Below, in pieces: positions 7,181 through 16,592 of a stretch of 41,190 bases of DNA. Position numbers and translations under genes: made by a program. Under the pieces are notes generated by a model that did no database searches, was not told the DNA's origin, and saw only the letters and a list, made by a program, of their open reading frames with translations. This DNA comes from a virus, in IMG/VR virus record IMGVR_UViG_3300017783_000060, positions 1-41,190 of that record, one strand, 5' to 3'. Positions within the stretch are counted from its first letter, which is position 1. Every line of letters begins with the position of its first letter.

Positions 7181-10100
7181 ATGGCAATTGGTCGCATATC
7201 GGGTCCTCTCTTAAAGGAAAACCTCCTACGTAATGGGACGGATTTAGCCTTTGAGACAGACTTATTATACTTAGATGTAACAAACCGTCGAATCGGTGTA
7301 AAAACCACTAGTCCTCAATACGCACTAGACATTGTTGGTCAAGCTAGAGTTACAGATCTAGAAATAACAAATAACATATTCAATATTGGTAATGTTACTA
7401 TTAACGGTGACACTGCTACTATTTCAACTACAGCACAAGAATTTAGTATAGCAACAGCAGATAATACTATTGTTGGTAACAGAGTTTTGGTTGGCGATTT
7501 AGAAATTAATAATAGTTTCTTAGAAAACACAAATACAAACAGCGACCTCTTTATTAGAGCAAACGGTACTGGTAATGTTAACATCCAAGGTAATACACAA
7601 GTTGATGGTAACTTACATGCAACTGGAAACATTAGTGCTGATGGTAATATTACAATTGGTGATAGTGACACAGATAATATCTTTATTAACGCAGATATTG
7701 CTAGTGATCTTATGCCAGATATCGACAACACTTATAATATTGGTGACGCAAATAAACGTTGGGCAACTGGTTATTTTGCTAACGTTACTACTAATACACT
7801 TACTACAAATGACCTAGACTTTGGTAGTATTGATCTTATTAGTATTCCAGGCAACATTGTCTATGTAGCATCAACAGGTTCAGATTCACAAACAGGAACT
7901 CATCCGCAAGATCCAGTAGCAACTATATCAAAAGCCTTACAACTTGCTGGTATGAATGATACAGTTTACATTTATCCGGGTCAATATCAAGAAGCATTTC
8001 CTTTAGTTGTTCCAGTAGGAGTAACTGTAAAAGGACATAGTTTAAGATCAGTAGAAATTAGTCCAACAAGCGGAACTCAAAGTAATGATGCTTTTCAATT
8101 AAACGGCGACACAACAGTTGAAGACATTACAATTAAAGACTTCTTTTATAATAGCGGTGCTGATACAGGATATGGATTTAGATTTGTAAATAACATGCGT
8201 GTTTACACAAGATCACCTTATATTAGAAATGTAAGTGTAATTACAAAAGGTACAACTACAAGTAACTTAGACCCAAGAGGTTTTGATAGCGGCGATGCTG
8301 GTCGTGGCGCATTGGTTGATGGTGAAGTCGCTGATAGTAATTCAAATGAAGCATCAATGTTGTTTCACAGTGTTACATTTATTACACCGGGTGTTAGTGG
8401 ACTAAAAGTTACTAACGGATCAAGAGTAGAATGGTTAAACTGTTTTACTTACTTTGCTGACAAAGGTATTGAAATACTAGAAGGAACAGCAGGATTAAAA
8501 GGTGACGGTAAGACAAGAATTAAATATAGCGGATTTACAGGTTCAGCTGTTGCGGCAGGACAAACAATTACACTTAACGACGCAGGCGGAACACAACTAG
8601 CACAATCTACTATCGAAAGCGTAGGAACAAACGAAGTTACTATTGACGGTAACGCAACCGGATTTATTACACCTTTAAGTAGAAGTAAAAAAACTGTTAC
8701 AGCAGTAGGAAATGCTCAAATAGCAACAAACATTAAAAAGTTTGGTACAGCGGCAGGGTTGTTCGACGGAGTTGGTGACAGATTTACATTAACAACGGCA
8801 ACTGATTTTGGATTTGGTACAGGTGATTTTAGTATAGAAGGTTGGATTTATATTTCCGACGATACTGGTACAGAAACTAAATTTGATATGAGAGCTGGAT
8901 CTGACACTGATAGTGCGTTACATTTTTACACAGTTGACAGACAACCTAAGGTTGCTATTGGAAATACAAATGTACTAGCGCCAGCTATTACGTTAATTAA
9001 TACTACTTGGTATCATATTATGATATCAAGAAAAGGAACAGCATTAACACTGTTTGTTGACGGAGCAGTACAAGCAACTACAACAAGCGCAGTAGATTTA
9101 GGAACAACTAAGCCATTATCATTAGGAGCAACTTACAGTACTTCACAAGCCTATGACGGAAGAATGGACGATGTTAGAATTAGAAAAGGCATAGGTGAAG
9201 ACACAGCATTTACAAAACCTAGTGCTGAATCAGTAGTTGATCAATATACAGTTTTAAAATTAGATTTTAATGGTGATAACGGATCACAAATTATTACTGA
9301 CGATGACACGTTTATTCAAGACATTATATTCAGTGGCGGCGGTACAGCAACAGCATTAACATTAATTGATACTAGTGATTTCGGCGGAGAAATTAGAAGT
9401 ATTGCTAGTGCTAGTGTTTACGGTAACTACGGAATTCACGGCACAGGTCCAGGATCAGTTGTTTACGCAATTGGAATGAACCTTGCGTATATTGGCACAG
9501 GTAAAGATGTTAGCAATGATCCTACAGCAGTAATTCAAGCAAACGAAGTAGTTGATAATAGTAATGCTAAAATTTATTTTAGTACAGTTGATCACAAAGG
9601 TGATTTTAGAGTAGGTGACTTATTTAGAATTAATCAAGAAACAGGCGAAGTAACATTTACTAACGCAGAGTTTTTGTTTAATAACAACCAAGGTATTACA
9701 TTTACAGACGGAACAAACACAACTATTATCGATGGTACAAAAGTTGAAAGCGGAAACATAAGAATTAGTGGAAACACAATTAGTAGTACAAGCGGTGATG
9801 TAAATATTAACTCTAGTGCTGGAGCAATTAATTTATTAGACAACGTTAACATTACTGGTAATTTAGATGTTACAGGAAATATAACAGTTGGCGGAAATAT
9901 TACATTAGGTGATGAAACTACAGATACTATTAGTATTAACGCAAGAATTGATAGTGATATTATACCTAGCATTGATAACACATATGATTTAGGAACAACT
10001 AGTTTAGCATGGGCTGAAATGAATGTTGGTAAAGCAATCATCGATGACATTGTTATTGATAACAATTCTATTATTACAAATACTAGTAACGGTAGCATTA

Positions 10101-10894
10101 ACTTTACAGCTAATGGTACTGGATCTATTGTAATTGACGACTTATCATTTAACAGCAATATAGTATCAAACAACAGTGGCGATATTAGTTTAGACCCAAG
10201 TAGTCAAAATGTTGTTGTAAATAGTACAGGTGCTATTAAGCTACCAAGAGGTACTACAGCACAAAGACCAGGATCACCAGTTACTGGTATGATTCGTTAC
10301 AATACTGATTCAAACGTATTTGAAGCATACGACGGAAATTGGGTCCAACTAGGCGGTGTGTATGACGATGATCGTGATACATACATTACAGCTGAGAATA
10401 CTCCGGGTGCTGATGATGATACACTAAGATTTTATGCTGGTGGGTCATTAGTAGCGGATGTTACAGCTAATAGGTTTGATATTAACAGACTAGAAGTAGA
10501 TGATATTGCTATTAGTGGCAATACACTAGAAACTATTACTACTAATGAAAACCTAAATTTAAGAGCAAACGGTAGTGGTTTTGTTAGTATTGAAAACTTT
10601 AGTTTCAACGGAAATACGATAACTAATACTGTAGAAGGTGCTGTCACTACATTAAAGCAAGACGGTACTGGTTACTTTAAAGTTGAAGGCAATGGTGGAT
10701 TTGTTATTCCAGTTGGTAATAACGCAAATAGACATCCTAGTCCAGAAACTGGAATGATGAGATATAACAGCGTTGAAGATAGAGTTGAAATTTACGATAT
10801 CTCAAATAACTGGGTATCAGTAGCTGGAGCAACAGGTGCTGTTACGTTTAATGACGCAGAGGAAATTGCTATTAAATTAGCACTGACAATATAG
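7181..10894 (+). CDS. Large tail-fibre-like protein with beta-helix and LamG-like insertion
   Basis: The 1237-residue protein is a paralogue of the gene at 2671. It has the same N-terminal module (RISGPLLKENLLRNGTDLAFETDLLYLD), GN-hATGNI beta repeats, the beta-helix opening at about residue 226 (VYVASTGSDSQTGTHPQDP, then YPGQYQEAFPLVVPVGVTVKG), and the GDFRVGDLFRI module at about residue 810. A block of roughly 300 residues holding a LamG-like domain interrupts the helix and is listed separately. The C-terminal half has two AQRP-like/RYN modules and a YDDDRDTYI motif. AGGAG at 7171 supports the ATG. The gene follows a structured leader. The role is most likely an elongated host-contact fibre; ligand binding by the LamG domain is inferred. 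Confidence 0.75.
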   Translation: MAIGRISGPLLKENLLRNGTDLAFETDLLYLDVTNRRIGVKTTSPQYALDIVGQARVTDLEITNNIFNIGNVTINGDTATISTTAQEFSIATADNTIVGNRVLVGDLEINNSFLENTNTNSDLFIRANGTGNVNIQGNTQVDGNLHATGNISADGNITIGDSDTDNIFINADIASDLMPDIDNTYNIGDANKRWATGYFANVTTNTLTTNDLDFGSIDLISIPGNIVYVASTGSDSQTGTHPQDPVATISKALQLAGMNDTVYIYPGQYQEAFPLVVPVGVTVKGHSLRSVEISPTSGTQSNDAFQLNGDTTVEDITIKDFFYNSGADTGYGFRFVNNMRVYTRSPYIRNVSVITKGTTTSNLDPRGFDSGDAGRGALVDGEVADSNSNEASMLFHSVTFITPGVSGLKVTNGSRVEWLNCFTYFADKGIEILEGTAGLKGDGKTRIKYSGFTGSAVAAGQTITLNDAGGTQLAQSTIESVGTNEVTIDGNATGFITPLSRSKKTVTAVGNAQIATNIKKFGTAAGLFDGVGDRFTLTTATDFGFGTGDFSIEGWIYISDDTGTETKFDMRAGSDTDSALHFYTVDRQPKVAIGNTNVLAPAITLINTTWYHIMISRKGTALTLFVDGAVQATTTSAVDLGTTKPLSLGATYSTSQAYDGRMDDVRIRKGIGEDTAFTKPSAESVVDQYTVLKLDFNGDNGSQIITDDDTFIQDIIFSGGGTATALTLIDTSDFGGEIRSIASASVYGNYGIHGTGPGSVVYAIGMNLAYIGTGKDVSNDPTAVIQANEVVDNSNAKIYFSTVDHKGDFRVGDLFRINQETGEVTFTNAEFLFNNNQGITFTDGTNTTIIDGTKVESGNIRISGNTISSTSGDVNINSSAGAINLLDNVNITGNLDVTGNITVGGNITLGDETTDTISINARIDSDIIPSIDNTYDLGTTSLAWAEMNVGKAIIDDIVIDNNSIITNTSNGSINFTANGTGSIVIDDLSFNSNIVSNNSGDISLDPSSQNVVVNSTGAIKLPRGTTAQRPGSPVTGMIRYNTDSNVFEAYDGNWVQLGGVYDDDRDTYITAENTPGADDDTLRFYAGGSLVADVTANRFDINRLEVDDIAISGNTLETITTNENLNLRANGSGFVSIENFSFNGNTITNTVEGAVTTLKQDGTGYFKVEGNGGFVIPVGNNANRHPSPETGMMRYNSVEDRVEIYDISNNWVSVAGATGAVTFNDAEEIAIKLALTI
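8494..9384 (+). other. LamG-like (concanavalin-type) domain inserted in the beta-helix of gene 7181
   Basis: Compared with the paralogue at 2671, about 300 residues are inserted between EILEGT and the GGEIRSIASASVYGN strand. The core, about residues 519-702, shows the LamG order: FDGVGDRFTL, FSIEGWIYISDD, TWYHIMISRKGTALTLFVDG, and YDGRMDDVRIRKG. LamG-like jelly rolls commonly bind carbohydrate, so a receptor-binding role is plausible. Confidence 0.75.
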
Positions 10895-10903
10895 GAAAAA
10901 AGA

Positions 10904-11233
10904 ATGGCAACTAATTTTAAAAATATTATAGGTAAACAAATTGGAACAGAAAGAGTTGCTGTATACACAGTACCACCGGCAACAAGTACAACTGTTATAG
11001 GAATGAACGTAGCTAACTTAACTGAAGGTATGGTAGGGTGTACTATTGAAATTGGTGACGAAGCAAGTAGTATTGGAACAATGGTAAAAGGAATGCCAAT
11101 TGCTCCTGGATCAAGTTTAAAACCAATCGGAAAAGGTGAAAAAATTGTTTTGGACGCAACTAACGTATTATACGTTACAGCAGACCAAACTGATTCCTTA
11201 GACGTAATTGTAAGTATAGTGGAGATTGTATAA
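10904..11233 (+). CDS. Small beta-rich virion protein, paralogue of 1767 and 21479
   Basis: The 109-residue protein has the family pattern AVYTVPPATSTTVIGMNVANLTEG near residues 15-40, followed by an alternating hydrophobic beta pattern (VLYVTADQTDSLDVIVSIVEIV) at the C terminus. No catalytic or membrane features are seen. It lies nine bases after the large fibre gene with GGAAAA as ribosome site, and its TAA overlaps the next ATG by one base (TAATG), indicating translational coupling. Its placement after a giant fibre gene resembles that of 21479. A fibre-associated or connector role is inferred. Confidence 0.6.
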   Translation: MATNFKNIIGKQIGTERVAVYTVPPATSTTVIGMNVANLTEGMVGCTIEIGDEASSIGTMVKGMPIAPGSSLKPIGKGEKIVLDATNVLYVTADQTDSLDVIVSIVEIV

Positions 11234-11592
11234 TGAGTGATGGTAGTTTAGGACAAAGTGTTGCTGACATGGTCAGCCAAACTGACGCAAGATATTTTTA
11301 TGGATTGCGTAGAACAGACGATGGCGAATTGTACATTGCTAAAATGGATCAATTAAAAACCGGTGATAGTATTACTATTAACAAAGAAGGCGATCCAGCA
11401 CAAAATTATGAAGACTTTGAACAGGGTGAAGACTTTTTTGAAGGTAGAAATGTTAACCATGAAAAAGAATATTTAAATTTAAACTACGAACAATTTAAAT
11501 GGGATAATAGAAACATTAACTATTACGTTGATGATAGCGGTAACTTAGTGGCAAGGATTAACGAAGGTTATACCTACCCAACAGGAGTGTAA
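11233..11592 (+). CDS. Small acidic hypothetical structural protein
   Basis: The 119-residue protein begins MSDGSLGQSVADMVSQTDARYFYGLRR and is acidic and Asn/Tyr-rich (QNYEDFEQGEDFFEGRN; NINYYVDDSGNLVARI). I recall similar short proteins in the structural clusters of marine T4-like phages but cannot assign a function. It is translationally coupled to the preceding gene through a TAATG overlap. Its stop codon overlaps the late-promoter-like motif that precedes the next giant gene. There is no signal peptide, membrane helix or metal motif. Confidence 0.6.
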   Translation: MSDGSLGQSVADMVSQTDARYFYGLRRTDDGELYIAKMDQLKTGDSITINKEGDPAQNYEDFEQGEDFFEGRNVNHEKEYLNLNYEQFKWDNRNINYYVDDSGNLVARINEGYTYPTGV

Positions 11593-11598
11593 TAAATA
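11591..11598 (+). promoter_or_regulatory. T4-late-type promoter motif AATAAATA
   Basis: The motif overlaps the stop of the preceding gene and ends 17 bases before the ATG at 11616. A short leader containing AAAGG would remain. It is the same arrangement as at 2638. Confidence 0.55.
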
Positions 11599-11615
11599 CA
11601 TAAAAGGTTGAAACA

Positions 11616-14600
11616 ATGGCAGAATTTAAACTAAGCAGAATAAGATTTAATTGGAAAGGCTCTTGGGCCGGAGGTACAGATTATGTCGTAGATGACATGA
11701 TTGAGTACCTTGGTTATACATATGTATGTTTACGTCCACACAGCGCAGGATCATTTACTAATGATCTAAACGGTACAGATGTTACACCAGCAAGACCAAA
11801 ATGGAAAAAACAAAGTGAAGGTGTTACTTGGACAGGAATTTGGACAATAAGCACAGCCTACGGTGTAGGTAACATTGTAAAATATGGAGCTAGTATCTAC
11901 CAATGTACTGAAGGACACACTTCTGCCTCTACATTTAGTTCAGGTACAGACGGTCTAGTTGCTGATATTGGAAAATGGAAAATTGTTGCTGTATCATCAG
12001 CAGATTGGAAATACAACTGGACAATTAATACACTTTATAGAATTAACGATCTAGTTAGATATAACGGTAAAGTTTACAAAGCAACAGCACAGCACGTTTC
12101 AGCTGCAAATTCAAATTTAGGACTAGAAGCTAACCAATCAGATTGGGAAGTGTTATCAGATGGTGATACTTGGAAATCAGAATGGGCAATTGGTACACGT
12201 TATCGTGTAAACGATATTGTTAGATATGGTGCTACTGTTTACAGATGTATAACAGGACATACATCTGCAGATAACTTTACACTTGGTCTAGAAGAAGACC
12301 AATCTAAATGGGAACAGCATTATGTTGGAGTTGAGTTTGTTACAAAAACAGATGAAGAGTCTGGCTTAACATCCGGCGAATGGCAAGAGAACTATCGCTA
12401 CAGAGTAAGTGATATTGTTAAACGTGGCGGAAACTTAATGAGATGTATTTTAGGACATACATCAAGTACTGACGCTTCTGGATTTAATACAGATTACAAC
12501 GCAAACAAATGGGAAATATGGTTACCAGGTTCCGAGTATGATCAGGCTTGGGCAGAAGATGTATACTACCAGCCAAATGATTTAGTATTATATGGTGGTT
12601 ATGTTTATAAATCATTAACATTTAACTTTGCTTCAGCACCAGGTTTAAATCAAGGTACAGATTGGAATTTAACATTCGAAGGTTATAATTTTAGATATGA
12701 CTGGAATAATCCTGGAGCAGGCGACGGTAGTACAATTACTCCTTATAAAACAGGTGATGTAGTAAGACTATCCGGTAGCTTATATATTTGTATACAAGAC
12801 AACACAGATTTACAACCAGATAATTGGCCTGCGTATTGGGAAAAAGTTATCGACGGCAGACAATTCAGAAATACTTGGGAAGATAATATTGAATACTACG
12901 AAGGCGATATTGTAGTATGGCAAGGTACATCATATGTATGTACAGCGAATCATTATTCAAGTGAATCTGCTTCAAGACCAGATCAAGATGTAGAACAACC
13001 AGATCAAAATTATTGGAAAATAATGATCCTTGGTACACGTACTAATAAACTAGCAAGACTAGGTGATTTAAAAACTTTTGAAGATCAAGATTCAACAGCA
13101 ATTGATACACAACGTTTAGCAATTGGTACTACTGGACAAGCATTAAGAGCAACTTCAGGATTACCAACTTGGGACAGTTTAGATTTACAAGCAAATGTTT
13201 ATTATGTTTCACGTAACGGAATCGACGAAGCGGCCGCAGGTGGTTCGTTAAACGCTCCATTTAGAACTGTAAGATTTGCTATGAATTATCTTTTACAAGA
13301 TGAACCAAATAGAGTCGGCGCTGGCGCAACTGTTAAAGTTATGGGCGGCGAATTTGCTGAAATACTTCCAATTAGTATTCCTGCTAAAGTAGCATTAGTT
13401 GGCTCAGAATTAAGATCAACAACAATACGTCCGGCTGTACAAGGAACTGATGTTGTATTAGGAGAAAGAATTAACCTACACGGCATCCTTCAACCACAGG
13501 AACCATTAACAGTTCCAAATGATAATGCTAGACTTGATATGTTTAGAGTTAGAAACGGTTGTGGAATTAGAAATTTAACACTTAGAGGTCTACAAGGTGG
13601 TGCGTTATCAGGAGATAACGATTATGGTACACAAAGACCAATTCCAGGAAACTCATTTGTATCACTTGATCCGGGCGCAGGTCCAGATGATCAAAGTGTA
13701 TGGATTAATAATAAATCAACATATGTACAAGGTGTTACTACAATCGGTAACAAATGTGTTGGTATGAAAATCGACGGATCGTTACACAATGGCGGTAATA
13801 GATCAATTGTTGCTAACGACTTCACACAAGTTATTAGTGATGGTATTGGCTATTGGGCTACGAACAGAGGACGTTCAGAGCTAGTTAGTGTGTTTACATA
13901 TTATTGTCACATTGGATACCTAGCTGAAAACGGTGGTATCTTACGTGCTACTAACGGTAACAATTCATATGGTAAATTTGGTAGTGTGTCAGAAGGATTT
14001 GATACTACAGAAACACCACAATCAGCTACAGTAGATAACCAGTCAGGTGAAGCAACAGTAGACGAAGTGTTTGCTGATGGTAATCAAATATTAGCACTAG
14101 CATTTAAAAATACTGGACAAACATATACAGGTGCTACAACATCTATTTCACAGGCATCAGGTACTGATTTAGATATAAGATTTGATGAAATTAGACAGGG
14201 TGCTATTTCAAAAATTGATTTAGCATTACCAGATGGTAGTACAAACGTAGGTGGTAGAGGATTTAAAAGTTTCTCAAACACAGCACAAGGCGGTGATTTG
14301 TCAACTATTATTTTAGCGGCATCAGAAGTAAGAACTACAGCTCAACTAATAGGAATGCGACTTGTAATTAAAGAAGGTGCTGGTACAGGACAATATGGTT
14401 ACATTGCTGGATATAACGAAAGTACAAAAGTAGCAACTATATACAGAGATACTGATGGACAACCTGGATGGGATAATATTGTTCCAGGTAAAGACAACGT
14501 GTTAGTACTAAACGGAACAACAGTTTATGATTACGAGCCAAGAGTTACAGTTGATGCTCCAACATTTACAAAAGCAAATAGAAATATACAATCGGGTGCA

Positions 14601-16556
14601 GCAGACATTGGTTATAGTGAAGCATTAGGAATGTGGTATTATGCTCCAACTGGTACTAACGACTGGTATACTTCGTTAGATACAAGTGTATGGACACAGC
14701 ATGAAACATCATATGCTAGATCATATGTAAGTTTTGCTAAAACAGGATCATTACTATTAGGATTATCAGATGGTTCAGATCAGTTGGTATATTCAAATGA
14801 TGGTTCAACATACGATCATTCAACATTGCCATTAAGTACAACTTGGAAAAAAGTAGCAGTTGGCGGTCCATTAGGAGACACAATTATTTGTCTTGCTACA
14901 GGAAACGGCAATGCTTATGTACAACAAACAGAAACAGCAAGTGATTCTACAGTAATTGCTAGTGATGCTTGGACAGTTGCAGCAACTGGAGCATCTGATA
15001 CTAATTGGGTAGGACTAGCATACGGAGCAGGTAAATGGATAGCAATATCACAAGATGGTACTACAGTTACTTCAACTGATAATGGTCTAAATTGGACAAC
15101 AGGCGCCGCAGTTACTCCACAATCACCAGAAGTGTATAATGATATTGCTTTTGGTAATAATGCTTGGGTAGCTACAATGGCACAATCAGATAGAGTCATA
15201 TACAGTCATAACGGCACAACATGGAGTGATTCACAAGTAGTTGGTGACTCTGGTAGAGAAAATTGGGTAGTTGGTTATACAGGCGGATTATTCCACTTAG
15301 CAAGTTCACAAGGAACAACAGCGTCAAGTGACAACGCAAAATATTGGGTAGTTAGAGAAGCTAACGCAGGGATGACAAGTATTGCTGGTGGTTACTTAAC
15401 TAATAAACCATCATTTGTTACACTAAACGTAGCATCAACCACAGCACACGTTTATACAGGCGGAGCAAGAGCTTGGGCAAGAGCAGAAGTTGCTAATGGC
15501 AAGCTATCATTAATTAAAATTTATGAGCCAGGTAGTGGATATATTATAACACCAACAGTATCAGTTACAGATCCTGAAGCATACGACGAGTCATACTTTG
15601 CTGTAGATATTAACAACGGTGTTTTACCACAACCAATATTCTATAACAGAGGTACTGGATATCAAAGTGCCCTTGTTAAAATTAACGGCGATGGATTTGG
15701 AGAAGAATTACAAATTGGTAATACAATGAAGATTAACGGAATTGGTGTTGTACCAGGACCAGGAGCAAACGTTGTGTTTGCTGGCAATCCTACAGTATAT
15801 AGACTTGTTAAAGTTAATTCACAATCAGGAGTATCACCAAATATTACTATTACATTCCAAATATCACCAACACTAAGTAGATCAACAGCACCATTACATA
15901 ACGTAGGAGTTACTTTACGTGAACGTTATAGTAGTTGTAGACTTACAGGACACGACTTCCTAGACATTGGTACTGGTAACTTTGATGAAACAAATTATCC
16001 AGCACTTTATGTACAAGGACAGACATCTGAAAACGATACAGTACAAGCAAACGAAGTTGTTGAATCAAATGGAGGACGAGTGTTCTACACAAGTACAGAC
16101 CAAGACGGTAACTTTAGAGTTGGAGAACTATTTAGAGTATCACAGGCACAAGGTGGTGTTACATTAAGTGCTGACTTCTTTGACTTAGAAGGACTAGATG
16201 AAATTAGACTAGGTGGTATTAGAGTAGGTGGTACACAAGCTGTTATTAGAGAATTTAGTACTGATAACACTTTTGTTGCTAACTCAGACAATATTATTCC
16301 AACAGAAAGAGCACTGAAGGCATATATCGAGAATAGATTCACAGGTGGTGGATCTAACTTGTTTACCAACAAACTAACAGCAGGTCAGCTTGTATTTGAA
16401 GAAAATACATGGTCAAACACAGCTGGAACAAACAATCCAGATGCAATGGCGTCTGTAGACACTGACTTTACAATTAACGGACCACTAGGCGGTGGCTTAG
16501 CAGGATTGAATTTATTCCTGTCATCCCGAACTGAACGAGATGACTTTAACGGATAA
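11616..16556 (+). CDS. Giant structural protein: CBM-like repeats, beta-helix and BNR-like propeller
   Basis: The 1646-residue protein has, in order: eight CBM5/12-like repeats of about 50-60 residues (about 10-450); a linker (IDTQRLAIGTTGQALRATSG); a beta-helix opening with VYYVSRNGIDEAAAGGSLNAPFRT at about 525 and a strongly conserved stretch around HNGGNRSIVANDFTQ and HIGYLAENGG; a BNR/sialidase-like insertion at about 980-1290; and a C-terminal region with RLTGHDFLDIGTGNF, YTSTDQDGNFRVGELF and a PTERALKAYIE motif. It is a paralogue of the following gene. The likely role is a large host-contact fibre or baseplate appendage with sugar-binding surfaces. AAAGG upstream serves as ribosome site. 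No catalytic residues were assigned. Confidence 0.75.
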   Translation: MAEFKLSRIRFNWKGSWAGGTDYVVDDMIEYLGYTYVCLRPHSAGSFTNDLNGTDVTPARPKWKKQSEGVTWTGIWTISTAYGVGNIVKYGASIYQCTEGHTSASTFSSGTDGLVADIGKWKIVAVSSADWKYNWTINTLYRINDLVRYNGKVYKATAQHVSAANSNLGLEANQSDWEVLSDGDTWKSEWAIGTRYRVNDIVRYGATVYRCITGHTSADNFTLGLEEDQSKWEQHYVGVEFVTKTDEESGLTSGEWQENYRYRVSDIVKRGGNLMRCILGHTSSTDASGFNTDYNANKWEIWLPGSEYDQAWAEDVYYQPNDLVLYGGYVYKSLTFNFASAPGLNQGTDWNLTFEGYNFRYDWNNPGAGDGSTITPYKTGDVVRLSGSLYICIQDNTDLQPDNWPAYWEKVIDGRQFRNTWEDNIEYYEGDIVVWQGTSYVCTANHYSSESASRPDQDVEQPDQNYWKIMILGTRTNKLARLGDLKTFEDQDSTAIDTQRLAIGTTGQALRATSGLPTWDSLDLQANVYYVSRNGIDEAAAGGSLNAPFRTVRFAMNYLLQDEPNRVGAGATVKVMGGEFAEILPISIPAKVALVGSELRSTTIRPAVQGTDVVLGERINLHGILQPQEPLTVPNDNARLDMFRVRNGCGIRNLTLRGLQGGALSGDNDYGTQRPIPGNSFVSLDPGAGPDDQSVWINNKSTYVQGVTTIGNKCVGMKIDGSLHNGGNRSIVANDFTQVISDGIGYWATNRGRSELVSVFTYYCHIGYLAENGGILRATNGNNSYGKFGSVSEGFDTTETPQSATVDNQSGEATVDEVFADGNQILALAFKNTGQTYTGATTSISQASGTDLDIRFDEIRQGAISKIDLALPDGSTNVGGRGFKSFSNTAQGGDLSTIILAASEVRTTAQLIGMRLVIKEGAGTGQYGYIAGYNESTKVATIYRDTDGQPGWDNIVPGKDNVLVLNGTTVYDYEPRVTVDAPTFTKANRNIQSGAADIGYSEALGMWYYAPTGTNDWYTSLDTSVWTQHETSYARSYVSFAKTGSLLLGLSDGSDQLVYSNDGSTYDHSTLPLSTTWKKVAVGGPLGDTIICLATGNGNAYVQQTETASDSTVIASDAWTVAATGASDTNWVGLAYGAGKWIAISQDGTTVTSTDNGLNWTTGAAVTPQSPEVYNDIAFGNNAWVATMAQSDRVIYSHNGTTWSDSQVVGDSGRENWVVGYTGGLFHLASSQGTTASSDNAKYWVVREANAGMTSIAGGYLTNKPSFVTLNVASTTAHVYTGGARAWARAEVANGKLSLIKIYEPGSGYIITPTVSVTDPEAYDESYFAVDINNGVLPQPIFYNRGTGYQSALVKINGDGFGEELQIGNTMKINGIGVVPGPGANVVFAGNPTVYRLVKVNSQSGVSPNITITFQISPTLSRSTAPLHNVGVTLRERYSSCRLTGHDFLDIGTGNFDETNYPALYVQGQTSENDTVQANEVVESNGGRVFYTSTDQDGNFRVGELFRVSQAQGGVTLSADFFDLEGLDEIRLGGIRVGGTQAVIREFSTDNTFVANSDNIIPTERALKAYIENRFTGGGSNLFTNKLTAGQLVFEENTWSNTAGTNNPDAMASVDTDFTINGPLGGGLAGLNLFLSSRTERDDFNG
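11650..13040 (+). repeat. Eight CBM5/12-like tandem protein repeats in gene 11616
   Basis: Eight diverged copies follow the pattern W-x(5-7)-Y-x(2)-x-D-x-V-x-Y-G-x-x-Y-x-C/A-x(2)-x-H, for example the segment YRVNDIVRYGATVYRC. The spaced Trp and Tyr resemble chitin-binding modules of family 5/12, where they stack on sugar rings. Sugar binding is inferred from the pattern. Confidence 0.7.
14550..15485 (+). other. BNR/sialidase-like beta-propeller insertion in gene 11616
   Basis: About residues 980-1290 contain repeated SxDGxxW-type blades: VYSNDGSTYDHS, TSTDNGLNWTTG, YSHNGTTWSDS and SSDNAKYWVV, alternating with strands such as WVGLAYGAGKWIAIS and DIAFGNNAWVATM. The paralogue at 16593 has only a short GGGGSGAIIRAKV stretch here, so the propeller is a clean gain or loss. 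I saw no set of sialidase catalytic residues. Confidence 0.7.
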
Positions 16557-16557
16557 T

Positions 16558-16565
16558 GATAAATA
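16558..16565 (+). promoter_or_regulatory. T4-late-type promoter motif GATAAATA
   Basis: The motif lies immediately after the stop of the giant gene at 11616 and 27 bases before the next ATG. It is identical to the octamers at 187, 24836 and 34201. Confidence 0.6.
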
Positions 16566-16592
16566 TGTATAATACCAAGAACGGAGCAAAAA

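Noticed and set aside
9634-10173. Long minus-strand open frames opposite the fibre genes, also at 7339-7731, 16085-16372, 19955-20374, 21014-21373 and 39768-40091
   Set aside because: They lie inside convincing + strand genes, are strongly hydrophobic or Ser/Pro/Val-rich as expected from antisense of Thr/Gly/Asn-rich repeats, and lack ribosome sites and family motifs.
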